A stretch of DNA of 64,000 nt. Origin: Pontederia crassipes. Taxonomy: Eukaryota > Streptophyta > Magnoliopsida > Commelinales > Pontederiaceae. The notes beneath the pieces are model-generated. The model did not search any database, had not been told where the DNA came from, and saw nothing but the letters and a program-made list of their open reading frames with translations. The DNA is taken from assembly GCA_030549335.1 (NCBI GenBank), contig CM060194.1:20090171-20154170 (forward strand), given 5' to 3'. The position numbers and the translations under genes are program-made. Shown here in pieces: positions 47,746 to 58,100 of the stretch (its first letter is position 1; each line of letters starts with the position of its first letter).

Positions 47746-48084
47746 TGAGTTCCTTCATTTTCAAAGGATATTTTATTTGTGAGCTTAATCTGCAAAGAGA
47801 GCTCACTCAAATTTCTTAGCACAACCTATGGAAATTTGTTTTATAGTTCAGTTGATTTTTAATCTCTAAAAAAATATAAGATTTTAGTAAGCACTCATTT
47901 TGTAGTTACAAGGAGATGTCACTTCCTCAATTTCTTTTCATGATGTGAATTATTATAAAAGAAATCACTATCTTTTGTTCATATGTAAATAGATTGGAAG
48001 AAAAAATAGTATTCCAACTTAGTTAGAATTGGTACATGGACTTATGGAAATAACAAGAAGATTAAAACATGATTCAGAACTAGG

Positions 48085-48330
48085 AGCGTTTACGGGTCAA
48101 CTTCAACCCCACCTAACCAAATTTCGGTCGGGTTGGATCAAGAGCTTTTGGGGATCAAATCCAACTCAACTCGACTCGGTTAAAACTAGATCGGGTGATC
48201 GGATTATTCGACCATTCTATTTTTTCATACTATTTTTTATATTTTATTTAATATAAAATATATTTATTTTAAAATATGAAATAAGTTTTTTAACTATTGA
48301 AATATTATTTCTATGCTTAAAATAATATGA
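48085..48330. mobile_element. Second relic of the same hAT MITE family
   Basis: Arm-like sequence (acgggtcaactt, ggtcgggttggatc, gatcgggtgatcggattatt) followed by an AT-rich core with aaaatatgaaataag and cttaaaataatat, words shared with the 6.45-kb and 47.6-kb copies. Confidence 0.55.
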
Positions 48331-48339
48331 GTACACCAA

Positions 48340-49260
48340 TAATGATAACTTTCAACTTTAATGTTCATTAGTAAATGATTGTATTAAGTAATTGCTATCC
48401 TTTTTTTAGTCAGTCTCCAATATATGGGAAGCCGAGTTGATGACTGTCCGCGCGGAGGTAGTAATTGATATCTTTATTTACAAAATAAAAAATTATATTA
48501 AAAAAAAAGATGAATGGTGAAAGAACAGATCTCATAAGTATAATTACAAAATTGTCATGAAACATGATTTTTATATTGCACATATACTTGCTATCTTTAA
48601 TATTAATTTGCTAATATTTTCTTATATTTTTTTTAAAAAAAAACTTAGACAAAAAGAAAGAAAGAATGGTGGGGGGGAGGTCTTCATATAATTATAATTT
48701 TTTCGTGAAACATGGCTTTATACTACACATAGAATACAGATATATTAGATTATAGATTTGGAAAATATTTATATATATTAAAATTATATTAAAATTTCAA
48801 GTTTATATTTTCTAAAAAATATTTTCACAAAACTATTTATATTTTTTAATGACTAAAATTATAATAAAAAATATGACAATAATATGACATTTGATTTTTA
48901 AAAATAATGTATTCTTGTTTAAAATTTATATTTTTATTAAATAAAAATATATTTATAATATATAAAATGGTAGGAAATATGAATAATCGAATGTTATCAT
49001 AACTTACAATTTAATGTTCATTGGTAAATGATTGCATTAAGTAATTACTATTTTTATTATTAAATTGCTAACATTTTTTAAATAAAAAATTTCACGAAAA
49101 AAGATATGGTGAAAGAAGAGAGCACTTCACTATAATTACAAATTGCCATAAAACATGATTTTATATTATATGTAGATATAAATACAAATGTATGTAATAT
49201 GAAAAGACAATGTTATGAATAACTTATAATTTTAACATGCATAAAATAAATGTTTGAAAT
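48340..49260. repeat. Diverged repeat units in AT-rich DNA
   Basis: A block of the form aatgttcattagtaaatgattg ... ggtgaaagaa ... aattacaaaattgtcatgaaac recurs at about 48,350-48,600, 48,660-48,750 (partial) and 49,010-49,200. Copies are diverged and interrupted. No coding potential seen. Confidence 0.55.
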
Positions 49261-50039
49261 TATTATAATCATTAATAGAAATTTGTTAATATTTTATTAT
49301 AAAAAATTAAATTATATAAAAAAGAAAAGGAGTACTTAAATAATATAAAGATGAATCCTAAAAACATTTCAGACACCAAAGAAAAAATTATAGTATTCAT
49401 ATGTTGTCCGTTAAACATGATGCACGATGCACAATATTACCAAGTCCGTATTACACATTATACTCTTTCTATCTTGATAAATATAGCAAAAATATTAAAA
49501 TAGAATCTATTAAATAACATGTTTTTTCATAGAAACAATTGACAATGTGGCATACGTAGTAAGTGCCATATAACATTGTTAGCTGCTACATTAAATTCTA
49601 TTAGAACAAACAAAAATGAATATTTTAAATGTTAAAATTGAAAGTTGAGTCATTTAAATAGTGATTATCTTAAATATCATAAAAAATATTTGTACATTTG
49701 ATAAATAACTATTTATAGTGAACACAATTGGACCAAATATTTAGTTGGAGCCAAGGAGTTATTTGTTTTGAGAACTTTGGGCACAACTTAACGAAATTCG
49801 GTCAAATAGGCATGCCTTTTTTTGATGGGGCCATCAGAATAAATATTCTAGTCAAAGGCAAATGTTCTAAAAAAATTCTTGCTAAAAAGTTCTCACTCTG
49901 TGCTAGAACTACGAAAGTTATCATATTAAACCATCAAATCAGTTTTCAGTTCTCGTCCGTCGGTGAAACTGCTTCTAAACGTTTAGGATGAACTTTCGCG
50001 TCATGTCGCAAAGTTCCGAAAACATTTGAGAACTTTTGT
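49261..50039. other. AT-rich spacer
   Basis: No recognisable gene; one short frame (49728-49991, +) has no motif. Confidence 0.5.
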
Positions 50040-50047
50040 TTCTCAAT

Positions 50048-50457
50048 CCAAACATTGTCATGTAAGGGCTTGGTTGGCTAAGATGAAAGAAATTAAAAGA
50101 AAGGGAAGTGAAATTCAGGGAATTGATTTACCCATTTGGTTGAATTTATAATGGAGGGAAATAATATTTATTTCCTTTTCATTTATCATTAATATCTCAA
50201 TTTTCTTTTAGTTTGAAATCCATATTGAAAGGAGATGAAATGTATAATTAAAATATATTTCTATATTTAATATTATAAACTTAACATATCAAAAATTAAA
50301 ATTGTTTAAATAAAATGATTATGAAATCTTAATTCTCTTCCTTTTCCATTATTACTCATCATTCAAACAAAATTAATTATTTTCATTCTCTTCTCATTTG
50401 TCACTTTTTTTTTCTTCCCTACCTTTTCAACCAAATATACCCTCAAAGAGAAAAGTC
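50048..50457. mobile_element. MITE-like element with loose terminal inverted repeats
   Basis: The left end aagggcttggttggctaag and right end caaccaaatataccctc are imperfect inverses, and the interior is AT-rich and non-coding. The target duplication is not clear, so the superfamily is not assigned. Confidence 0.4.
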
Positions 50458-50607
50458 GGCTGCATGGAGTCCGGAGTCCAAACCTCTGACGGTTCAGTTC
50501 GAGACGAAATGAGGTGAACCCAATCGATGGGACGCGAACAAGAATCTGGTTTGCACTGTGAGCGACCCCTAGGTCACTTGACAGTGAACAAAGATTTAAG
50601 TTCTGTG

Positions 50608-50967
50608 TGTATGGCTAAGCTTATAACTAACTTATAAATTAGTTTATATTTATATGTGAGTGAGTTAGGAGGATAATCCTCCTAATTTAAGAGGATATAA
50701 TATTTTCCTTGTAAAAAGAAAAATGTTACATTCTTCTAAAAATTTAGCCTAAATTTTTTTAATACTCACATTTTTAAATTATCTAAAAAATTGATAAAAT
50801 TACACTAATGCTATTGTGAGTGAGTTAAGAGGATAATCCCTTAATTTAAGAGGATATAACATTTTTTTTAAAAAGAATAACTAATTTTTTTATCCAAATG
50901 TGACATACTTATTTTTAAAAGTAAGTTTTAATCAATAAAATATTTATCAGTATTTCAAGCTAACCCT
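50608..50967. mobile_element. Harbinger-like MITE relic with internal direct repeat
   Basis: Shares ggctaagcttata near the left end and tcaataaaatatttatcag near the right end with the intact element in HYPK intron 2 (52213-52493). Two copies of a block starting gtgagtgagtta and containing ataatcc...taatttaagaggatata lie at about 50,657 and 50,815. Confidence 0.5.
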
Positions 50968-51072
50968 GAAGTGAGCCCTAGATGTATCGTAAACCTAGAT
51001 GTATCGTAAACAAAGAAAAGAAGAGAGCAAGAGGGCGAACGACCGGAGCGAGCAAAGTAGAGGAGGAGGAGA

Positions 51073-52992
51073 ATGGAGGGCAGTGGCCCGGAGGCGGTGG
51101 GAGCGGCGGCCGCGGCAGCGACCCTGGACTCGAAGGACATGCAGCAGCAGAGCAAAGCTCTGGACAAACTCACCGATCGCGTCGAGGACCGCCAGCTCGA
51201 CTCCACCCGCGTGCAGGAAGTATGCTTTCTCGTCGCATCGTCGGCATTGGCCTTCTCTTTTCTGGGCTTATCTCTTGGGCACTTATTCGATTGCTTGATG
51301 ATGCCTCTTGCAGGCCATGGCGGCACTCGCCTCTTCCAAGGAAGCAGATTTGAACGCCATGAGACTTCGGTAAGACATAATTCATCTTAATTTTTTAAGT
51401 GTTCAATCAAAGAGCTGAAAAATCATAGGAAACGAAGAACGAAATTGATTGGAGAATGAGGTGGCAATATGAAATTGATTTGGGAAAAATTTAAAGGGTT
51501 GCTTCAATTTCCTTTTTTTTTTTCCAAAAGTTTCTCTCTTTTTGTTATAATCTTACATAGACTGCTAATGACTGACCATTTATGCGCACTTCGTCCTGTT
51601 TGGAATCATTATGATTGTTGTTAACGCAGCACATAAATTGCATGTGAGAGTATGCATCACTGTTTTTTCGTGCTAGTAATCTGATCATTTTGATTTTCTG
51701 CTTTTACTCTTACTTGGTGATCCTGTAAAAGCAGAATAAAATAAGCAAATTCCTTAAACTTTTTTTTTCAGATAATCGATTGCACCGAGTAGATGGATCT
51801 TATCTTTATTGTTGATCAGTTTTAACACATCACATGTTACTATGATGTGCCTTTGTGTTCGACGTTTTAAAATGCGGCTCTGTTTATTCTTCCCGGCCAG
51901 TTCTCTTTCCATATTTAATGCTGTTTAAATTTTTTTTAGAGCGTTGATTTTGTTTAAAATTGCAGCACTGCAGTTGATCTGCTTTCTCATCAGGTTGATC
52001 TGAAACTTTTGCCTAGATGAGGAGATTTTTTTTTTTATCTCCTCTTTGCAACTTAGCTATAATTTTTATCTTGCCCAGCTGCTGTTTAATGGTTCATCCG
52101 TGGTTTACTGTGTATTAACAAGTACTTTTAAGGACCATGATCGAGCTTCTATTTCCAAATGCAAGTTCAATGTGTGGTTTTTCTTAATGCAGCATGTCCA
52201 TCTTTTGACTTAGGCCCCGTTTGGCTAAGCTTATAAGCAAAAGTCTGAAAAAGTTTTCGTGTTTGGTAACATTATAATATGACTGATAAGGATATATCAA
52301 AACTACATATAAATAAAAAAATGAGCAGGGTGAGGGATGCTTATTTTTTTCTAAGAAAATAAGTATGACTAACTAATTATTATTCATATAAGTAGTTTTA
52401 CCCAAACGTGTAAATGCTTATTTTTGAAAATAACTTTCAGTCAATAAAATACTTATCAACATTTATTTTATATCAGCTAAGCTAAACGGCCCCTTAGATG
52501 TTGGACATCAATTTGCTTGGTTGCTGAAGTAACATTGATCATTGTCATAACCTTTGAGGTCTGGTTATGTCTAGATTTCTGTATGATCATTGCTCAACTG
52601 ATATGAATCATATATGAACCCACCTCTGAACTATTAAGATTAATTCCAGTGAACATTAAACAAAAGTACCCAAGTTTCTGGTGTTGTTCCGCTCAAAAAA
52701 AGAAGTTTTTGGTGTTGTTAAGCATTATATGATACTAACGAATATTGCATATGTTGTCAGCGAGAAAGAATTGGCTTCTGTCAAGATCAACCCTATTGAT
52801 GTGGACATCATTGCAAATGAACTTGAGGTGGGCATCTTGCTGCCAACTTTTAGGAAAACAGGTTACATTTGTCTACATGCTTTATTAACCTGAATCTGAA
52901 TTTGAATACAGTTGGACAAGAAGATTGCTGAGAGAACATTGAGGGAGCACAAGGGTGATGCTGTAGCGGCTGTTCGTTCCCTACTTCGCTGA
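51073..52992 (+). CDS. HYPK: HYPK-like UBA protein (NatA / nascent-chain partner)
   Basis: Small ribosome-associated protein; its family stabilises and regulates the NatA N-terminal acetyltransferase. Four exons, 51073-51219, 51314-51369, 52761-52827 and 52912-52992, join in frame to 116 residues. Residues 1-25 are Ala/Gly-rich, 26-50 form a charged helix (SKALDKLTDRVEDRQLDSTR), and 68-116 are the HYPK-type UBA: EKELASVKINPIDVDIIANE, then LDKKIAERTLREHKGDAVAA and VRSLLR at the C terminus. The length is that of plant HYPK (about 110-120). The ATG is the first in frame, in a GC-rich leader. Intron 2 holds a Harbinger MITE. It converges on the PAS-Raf kinase gene; in Arabidopsis At3g06610 sits next to At3g06620-40 (recalled), suggesting conserved linkage. 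Confidence 0.93.
52213..52493. mobile_element. Tourist/Harbinger-like MITE in HYPK intron 2
   Basis: Starts GGCCCCGTTTGGCTAAGC and ends with GCTAAACGGCCCC, flanked by TTA (52210-52212 and 52494-52496). The 3-bp TTA duplication and GGSC-type ends fit PIF/Harbinger; 281 bp, non-coding. Confidence 0.8.
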
Positions 52993-53648
52993 AAGCTTCC
53001 ATCGTCGGTCTTTCCGATACAATCTTCTTGAGGCTGCGTTTCAGTGGAGATGGGGAAAACATTCTAAGCCACATAGAGGCAATGAGACGTTCGTACGGTG
53101 TCTTCTGTAACGAGATGTTCTACTTAACATGTGAGCCTTCCCTTTCCCGGCGCTGTGGCATTTTTGCAATTGTCATGCAACTGTTACTGTTTGCTCAATC
53201 CGAAAGCCACTCTCCAAGGTTTATTGAGATTTTGTGAAGGCTTGTTGGTACCGAACATGTAATTAAGGCCTACTCTGCAACTTCAAGTTCTGGAATTTTC
53301 GAAAGTACACATTTTTATTGTTTTCTGGAAAATGATTTTCTACTTTAAAAAATAAGTTAATTTTTTGGAAAATGAAGGAAAATTTCTCACATTTGACAGT
53401 TTCTTGTAGGTTTACATTCATTTTTCCAGTATTTAAGTCTTATACCAAACATATAAATAAATCTTTGTAAAAATAATTCACTTTCCTAATAATCCAATTC
53501 TCTTATAAATTTATTTTCGTCAAAAACACAATTGAAACCGACATTTAACCTTCAAATTACAGGAAAAGAACTGAATTTAACTTAGCAGATTCCACCAGTT
53601 GTTTTGTGATATTAAAAGATTTGCCACATTATTTTGTTACAAAACATA

Positions 53649-53688
53649 ACAACAACAACAAAATTTTATCCCACTAGGTGCGGTCGGC
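53649..53688 (-). mobile_element. 40-bp 5'-truncated RTE LINE tail
   Basis: On the minus strand the insert reads GCCGACCGCACCTAGTGGGA followed by (TTG)n, the extreme 3' end of plant RTE-type LINEs. It is flanked by a perfect 15-bp target duplication, ttgttacaaaacata, at 53634-53648 and 53689-53703. Confidence 0.88.
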
Positions 53689-53746
53689 TTGTTACAAAAC
53701 ATAAAGTGGCTAATTTTATTCTAACTTATAAATAAAGTTTGAAGGG

Positions 53747-53836
53747 GTGCAATTCAAACCTCTAATTGAGATGCTTCAGTCTTCAGATATACAACTTAAG
53801 GAGATGTCTGCTTTTGCTCTGGGAAGGCTTGCTCAG
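53747..53836 (+). pseudogene. ARIA-like ARM-repeat exon fragment
   Basis: Reads VQFKPLIEMLQSSDIQLKEM followed by SAFALGRLAQ, then a GT donor. This is an armadillo repeat of ARIA/ABAP1-type BTB-ARM proteins. It starts directly at the insertion boundary, so it is a transported piece, not part of a resident gene. Confidence 0.75.
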
Positions 53837-54089
53837 GTTATTAATTATTTTGTTGATCCTGCAACTTGTGTGCTAGAAAATTTTGTGCCTTCTACAGAAA
53901 GGCTTTCTGTCTATTTTACTTTTATGATCTAATTCTTTCATGCTAATATTCTCTTCCTCCATTGAATACTCTTTTCCTAGTTAACCAGGATAACCAGGAA
54001 TGATATAGTCTCCCTCTGGATATGCATTACCTAGGCCAGTTTTTTCCTTTTCATTGTTTGATTTTACAATCCATATTTCCCTTACCCAG

Positions 54090-54165
54090 GCGAAGTTTTG
54101 CCTCTGCATCTGCAGACAATATAAAGAAGTTTAAACTTCCCAAAGGCGAATTTCTGCACAATATG
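54090..54165 (+). pseudogene. PRL1-like WD40 exon fragment
   Basis: After a clear pyrimidine-rich acceptor (tttcccttacccag) the frame reads RSFASASADNIKKFKLPKGE then FLHNM, matching a WD repeat of PRL1-type spliceosome-associated proteins. The rest of the gene is absent. Confidence 0.78.
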
Positions 54166-55184
54166 TTTAAACTCCGCTTATATTTTATAGTCGGTCCCAA
54201 GTCCGGATAAAGAAGGAGGGTTGTGTTAGATCCTGACAGTCAGCATAAAATCATGTCGAATCTTATGAACATGGATTAATAAAAAAAAAACGTGAACGAG
54301 TCGGAGTGGCTCCTATTAGTGAGAAAATGGTAGAAAATCATTTGAGATGGTTTGATCATATTCAGAGAAGACCATTAGATGCGTCAGTAAGAAGAGTAGA
54401 TCAAATAATCTGAAATCCGATTAAAAGAAGAAGAGAGAGATCAAGACGGACACTTGACGAGCTAATAGAGCAAGATCTATTGGTGAATAATATACCGAAA
54501 AATTTGGTTACTAATAGAACGGAATGGCGTCGTATGATCCATGTAGCCGACTTCACCTAGTGGGATAAGAATTTGTTGTTGTTGTAATTATAAATAAAGT
54601 TTGAAGACAAATTTGAGAAAATAACAAAGTTGAGCTAATGCAAGAACTAAAAGCATCCCAAGAATTGAGAATCGTAAACTTTATACCACATGCTAGAGAA
54701 ATCCTGGGTTTTCTTTCACAAACATGTAGCCCAGTCTCTGCTCCCACGCCCGGAAGAACGGAAGACATATAAACAAGAACATATGTTCAACTACAACGCA
54801 AACCTTTTGTTATGTTAACAAAATACAAATCTTTCTTCACTCGGTCAGTTATTAACAAACTCTGTCAATTTACATTTTTTTTCCGGCATCAAGGCCCTCC
54901 ACTTTCTTAGGGGCCACTGATGGATTCTTCTATTTAGGCAAAAGGGGCAACCTATGGTCAGTATAATTCTTCCAGAATGTGATGAAGATGGTCTTACTGT
55001 TATTAGTAACATGCAGTTGTCTTGAATTTGCCTCGAAACTGTTTAATCTTGCAGCATTTGTGCTTGTAGGATTTGCCGGCAATAGCTTAATCATCCAAGA
55101 TGGAAGAATCCACCATTCAGAAAGGAAAAGGTGCAATTGCCACTCCCTTCCCGGTATCAGATGACAAAAACCCAGTCTTCTCAA

Positions 55185-58100
55185 TCATGAAACATTCATC
55201 TTTGCAGCAGCTGTTTCTCCAGCTGTAGATCGCTGCATCTGGTACTGAACAATGTACTGCCTCTGCAAATCTTTGAACGTCTCCAACAACTCCTGAAATG
55301 TTGGACGCCGTTGTGGTTCGCTGCAACCAAAAGCATTGATACGTTACTTCTACTATCAAATATCGAGACATTTATGTCTTTCTTTAAGGAAAAAATAATG
55401 GATAAATAAGCAACCTATGCCAACAGCTCTCAATTATTGGAGCCCACTGTGGATCCAAGTCCTTAGGAAGCTCCAACCTCTGGTTCATAAATCCTACAGC
55501 TCCAATGACCTGACCAAAAGAAACCATTCTCAATTACTAGATAATCCTCAAAAAGATTGCCAATTCCATTAAAGACGATAAATAGTGAAGTCAACCATAT
55601 CAGAAGATGGAACCTTATTGGAGAAAATGTCTTTATAAAGTGCAAATTCAGTAGACACAGAACCATAGAATGACAAAATAAGAGCTACCAATATGTAGGC
55701 AATACCTGCATCGAATTAAGATGATCCCAGGGTATCTTTTCAGTAACAAGTTCCCATAGTATTACCCCATAGCTGTATATATCTGACCTATTTTTGCACA
55801 TGAAGAGACCAAACAATTCTTGATCAATGCTGACAAGTGGAATGCTAAATGAGAAGGTGAAAACAAATTAGCCTTTTAACCTACTTCTCATCTGAGGGTT
55901 CATTTCGAAGAACTTCTGGAGCCATCCATTGCGGCTGGGAATAGGCAAATTGAAGTAAGCCAAGGTAGAACTATTTATTAACATCGAAGGAATGACTCAA
56001 GGAGATAATAATAAGTACCGTTCCTTTTCCTGTTTTTGTTGTCAAATAAGTTTCATGCTTCAGACGTGAAAGTCCAAAATCAGCAACCTGTTTGCAAGTA
56101 TGAAGATGAGAGTGGAGGAAATGCTTTCCCGAAGGCACAGTAGGCAAAAGATACGCACCTTCACTGTCCAGTTTCTGTCGACCAATAAATTTGATGACTT
56201 TAAATCCCGATGAACAATAGGAGGATTGCAATGATGGAGATAATTCATGCCTCTTGCCTGAAAACAGATGATACATAATAAATCAAAATATCCAGAGTAA
56301 ACAACTAACCATATTGATTTATCTACAAATTCTGGAAGAATATGAACAGTGTAAGGTACTAGGTTATGAAATTTTCTCCATGAGGCTTTGGAGGTAGATT
56401 CTGAAGGATCCAGTTTACAACTTTTCACCTATCTCATGTGCATGTTCAAATGAATATCTGGTTACCATAACTAGTGAATCTATTTTTTACGGAAATAAAT
56501 AATGACTTTTGTTTGAAAATTGTACTTACAATGTCTATGGCCATGTGAATGCGACGCCTCCAGTCCAACTTGACTGTGTTTTTCTGAAGCAACCGAAACA
56601 AACTGCCCCTGCAGAATGCATGGAGATGATACACTTAACTGGATTCATATCTAATCCACATTAGTGTGATACTTTTCCAAACTTTTATGTTCAAAATCTT
56701 TTATATTTTACATTCAAGACATTAAATTTACAATGAAACCTAAATTCTGTTTATTTTCAACCTAGACTAGAGATATTCTAGGCAATTATTCTGCACAATC
56801 TAATAACAGAGCTTGGAACAAGAATGATAAGATTCCAGAACAAACCGTGGTAAAAACTCTGTCACAATGCATAGACGCTGAGGAGAAGTAACAGCACCCA
56901 TGAATAGTAATATGTTTGGATGCCTAAGCCTCTTCATAAGGGATACCTTCAAAGTTACAGGCAATAGAAAATATAAGAAATCATTTTATCTTGACAGATC
57001 CCTAGTTGACATTCACTTATACTAAGGTATAAGTAATGAAACTTTCTTCCTTGATCCGAAAGGTAACTAAATGATAGTTTAAGTTACTACCCTAATGTAT
57101 GAATCATGGAGGATATTTCCAGCATACACTCCATAAAAGAAAAAATACCCTAAGGGTAACCGAGAAAGTAGAAAGGGAGATGTACGTCAAAGAAAGTACA
57201 TGCACAAGTACAACAATTTTGATGAAATACAACATGACTTCTGAATGTTACCTCTTGTCGAAAGGAATTTATGATTTCATCTGAGTACTCCTGTTTTGAG
57301 AACACTTTAACTGCCACATCCTGTACATTAACAGAAACAATGAAAGTCCAGAAAATTTTCACCACAGCTATGCTGTTTGACACAATAAATTATCAATATG
57401 TTATCTAATATGCTTCTCTATTATCAATCTATCTAATTTGACTTATCTATGCCGTTTTTGCCATAATAAATTTCTGAGAATGCATTATCGAATTTTAACT
57501 TTGACTTTGCAATTAATCTTGGCCTCTATTATCACATTCAAGAAAAAAGAGTAATCTGGTTTCTCACAAAAAAAAAAAGAACAACCTGGTTAATATGCTT
57601 CTCTGCATACTAGCTGAACAAAACATGCACTTCAGTGACAACTTGGATAATGAAATAAGAAAAAGAGCAATCTGGTTAACATGCTTCTCTGCATACTAAC
57701 TGAACAAAACATGCACTTCAGTGACAACTTGGATAATGAAACATTGGAATGAGTAATTGCAAAGCTGAAATCTCTCTCAAAAAAAAAAATTCCAAAGCTG
57801 AAATGAGATAATGTTCAGCTATAATTGAAAAAGAAATATCAAGTGAAAGCTTTAAACAAGATTTTCCTTAAGTTCATATTGATAAGAAAAATGGTTCCAA
57901 TATGTACCCAATAAATCTAACTTACCGAGCCATACCATAATGCATGATATACTGTTCCGCAGGAACCTGCATAAGCAAAAGATAGATCATAAATCAGCAA
58001 AGAGCAGGAACGCCATAAAACAACTAGATTTATCTTTGTATGAAAAAGAAAGAGGATCAACTTGTTATAACCATATTTACTTTTTTTCACAACCAGTTTA

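Larger units (their letters stand above)
53745..54587 (+). mobile_element. Chimeric RTE LINE insertion carrying two host-gene fragments
   Basis: A perfect 19-bp direct repeat, ttataaataaagtttgaag, flanks the insert (53726-53744 and 54588-54606). Inside, all in plus orientation, are an ARM-repeat exon at the very 5' edge, intron-like sequence, a WD40 exon with its splice acceptor, a stretch gtcccaagtccggataaaga, and the RTE 3' end (LRWFDHIQRRPLDASVRRVD, RTEWRRMIHVADF, stop, TAGTGGGATAAG, (TTG)n). The 3' end with (TTG)n and the target duplication identify it as an RTE-mediated insertion. The RTE coding tail has internal stops. Confidence 0.85.
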
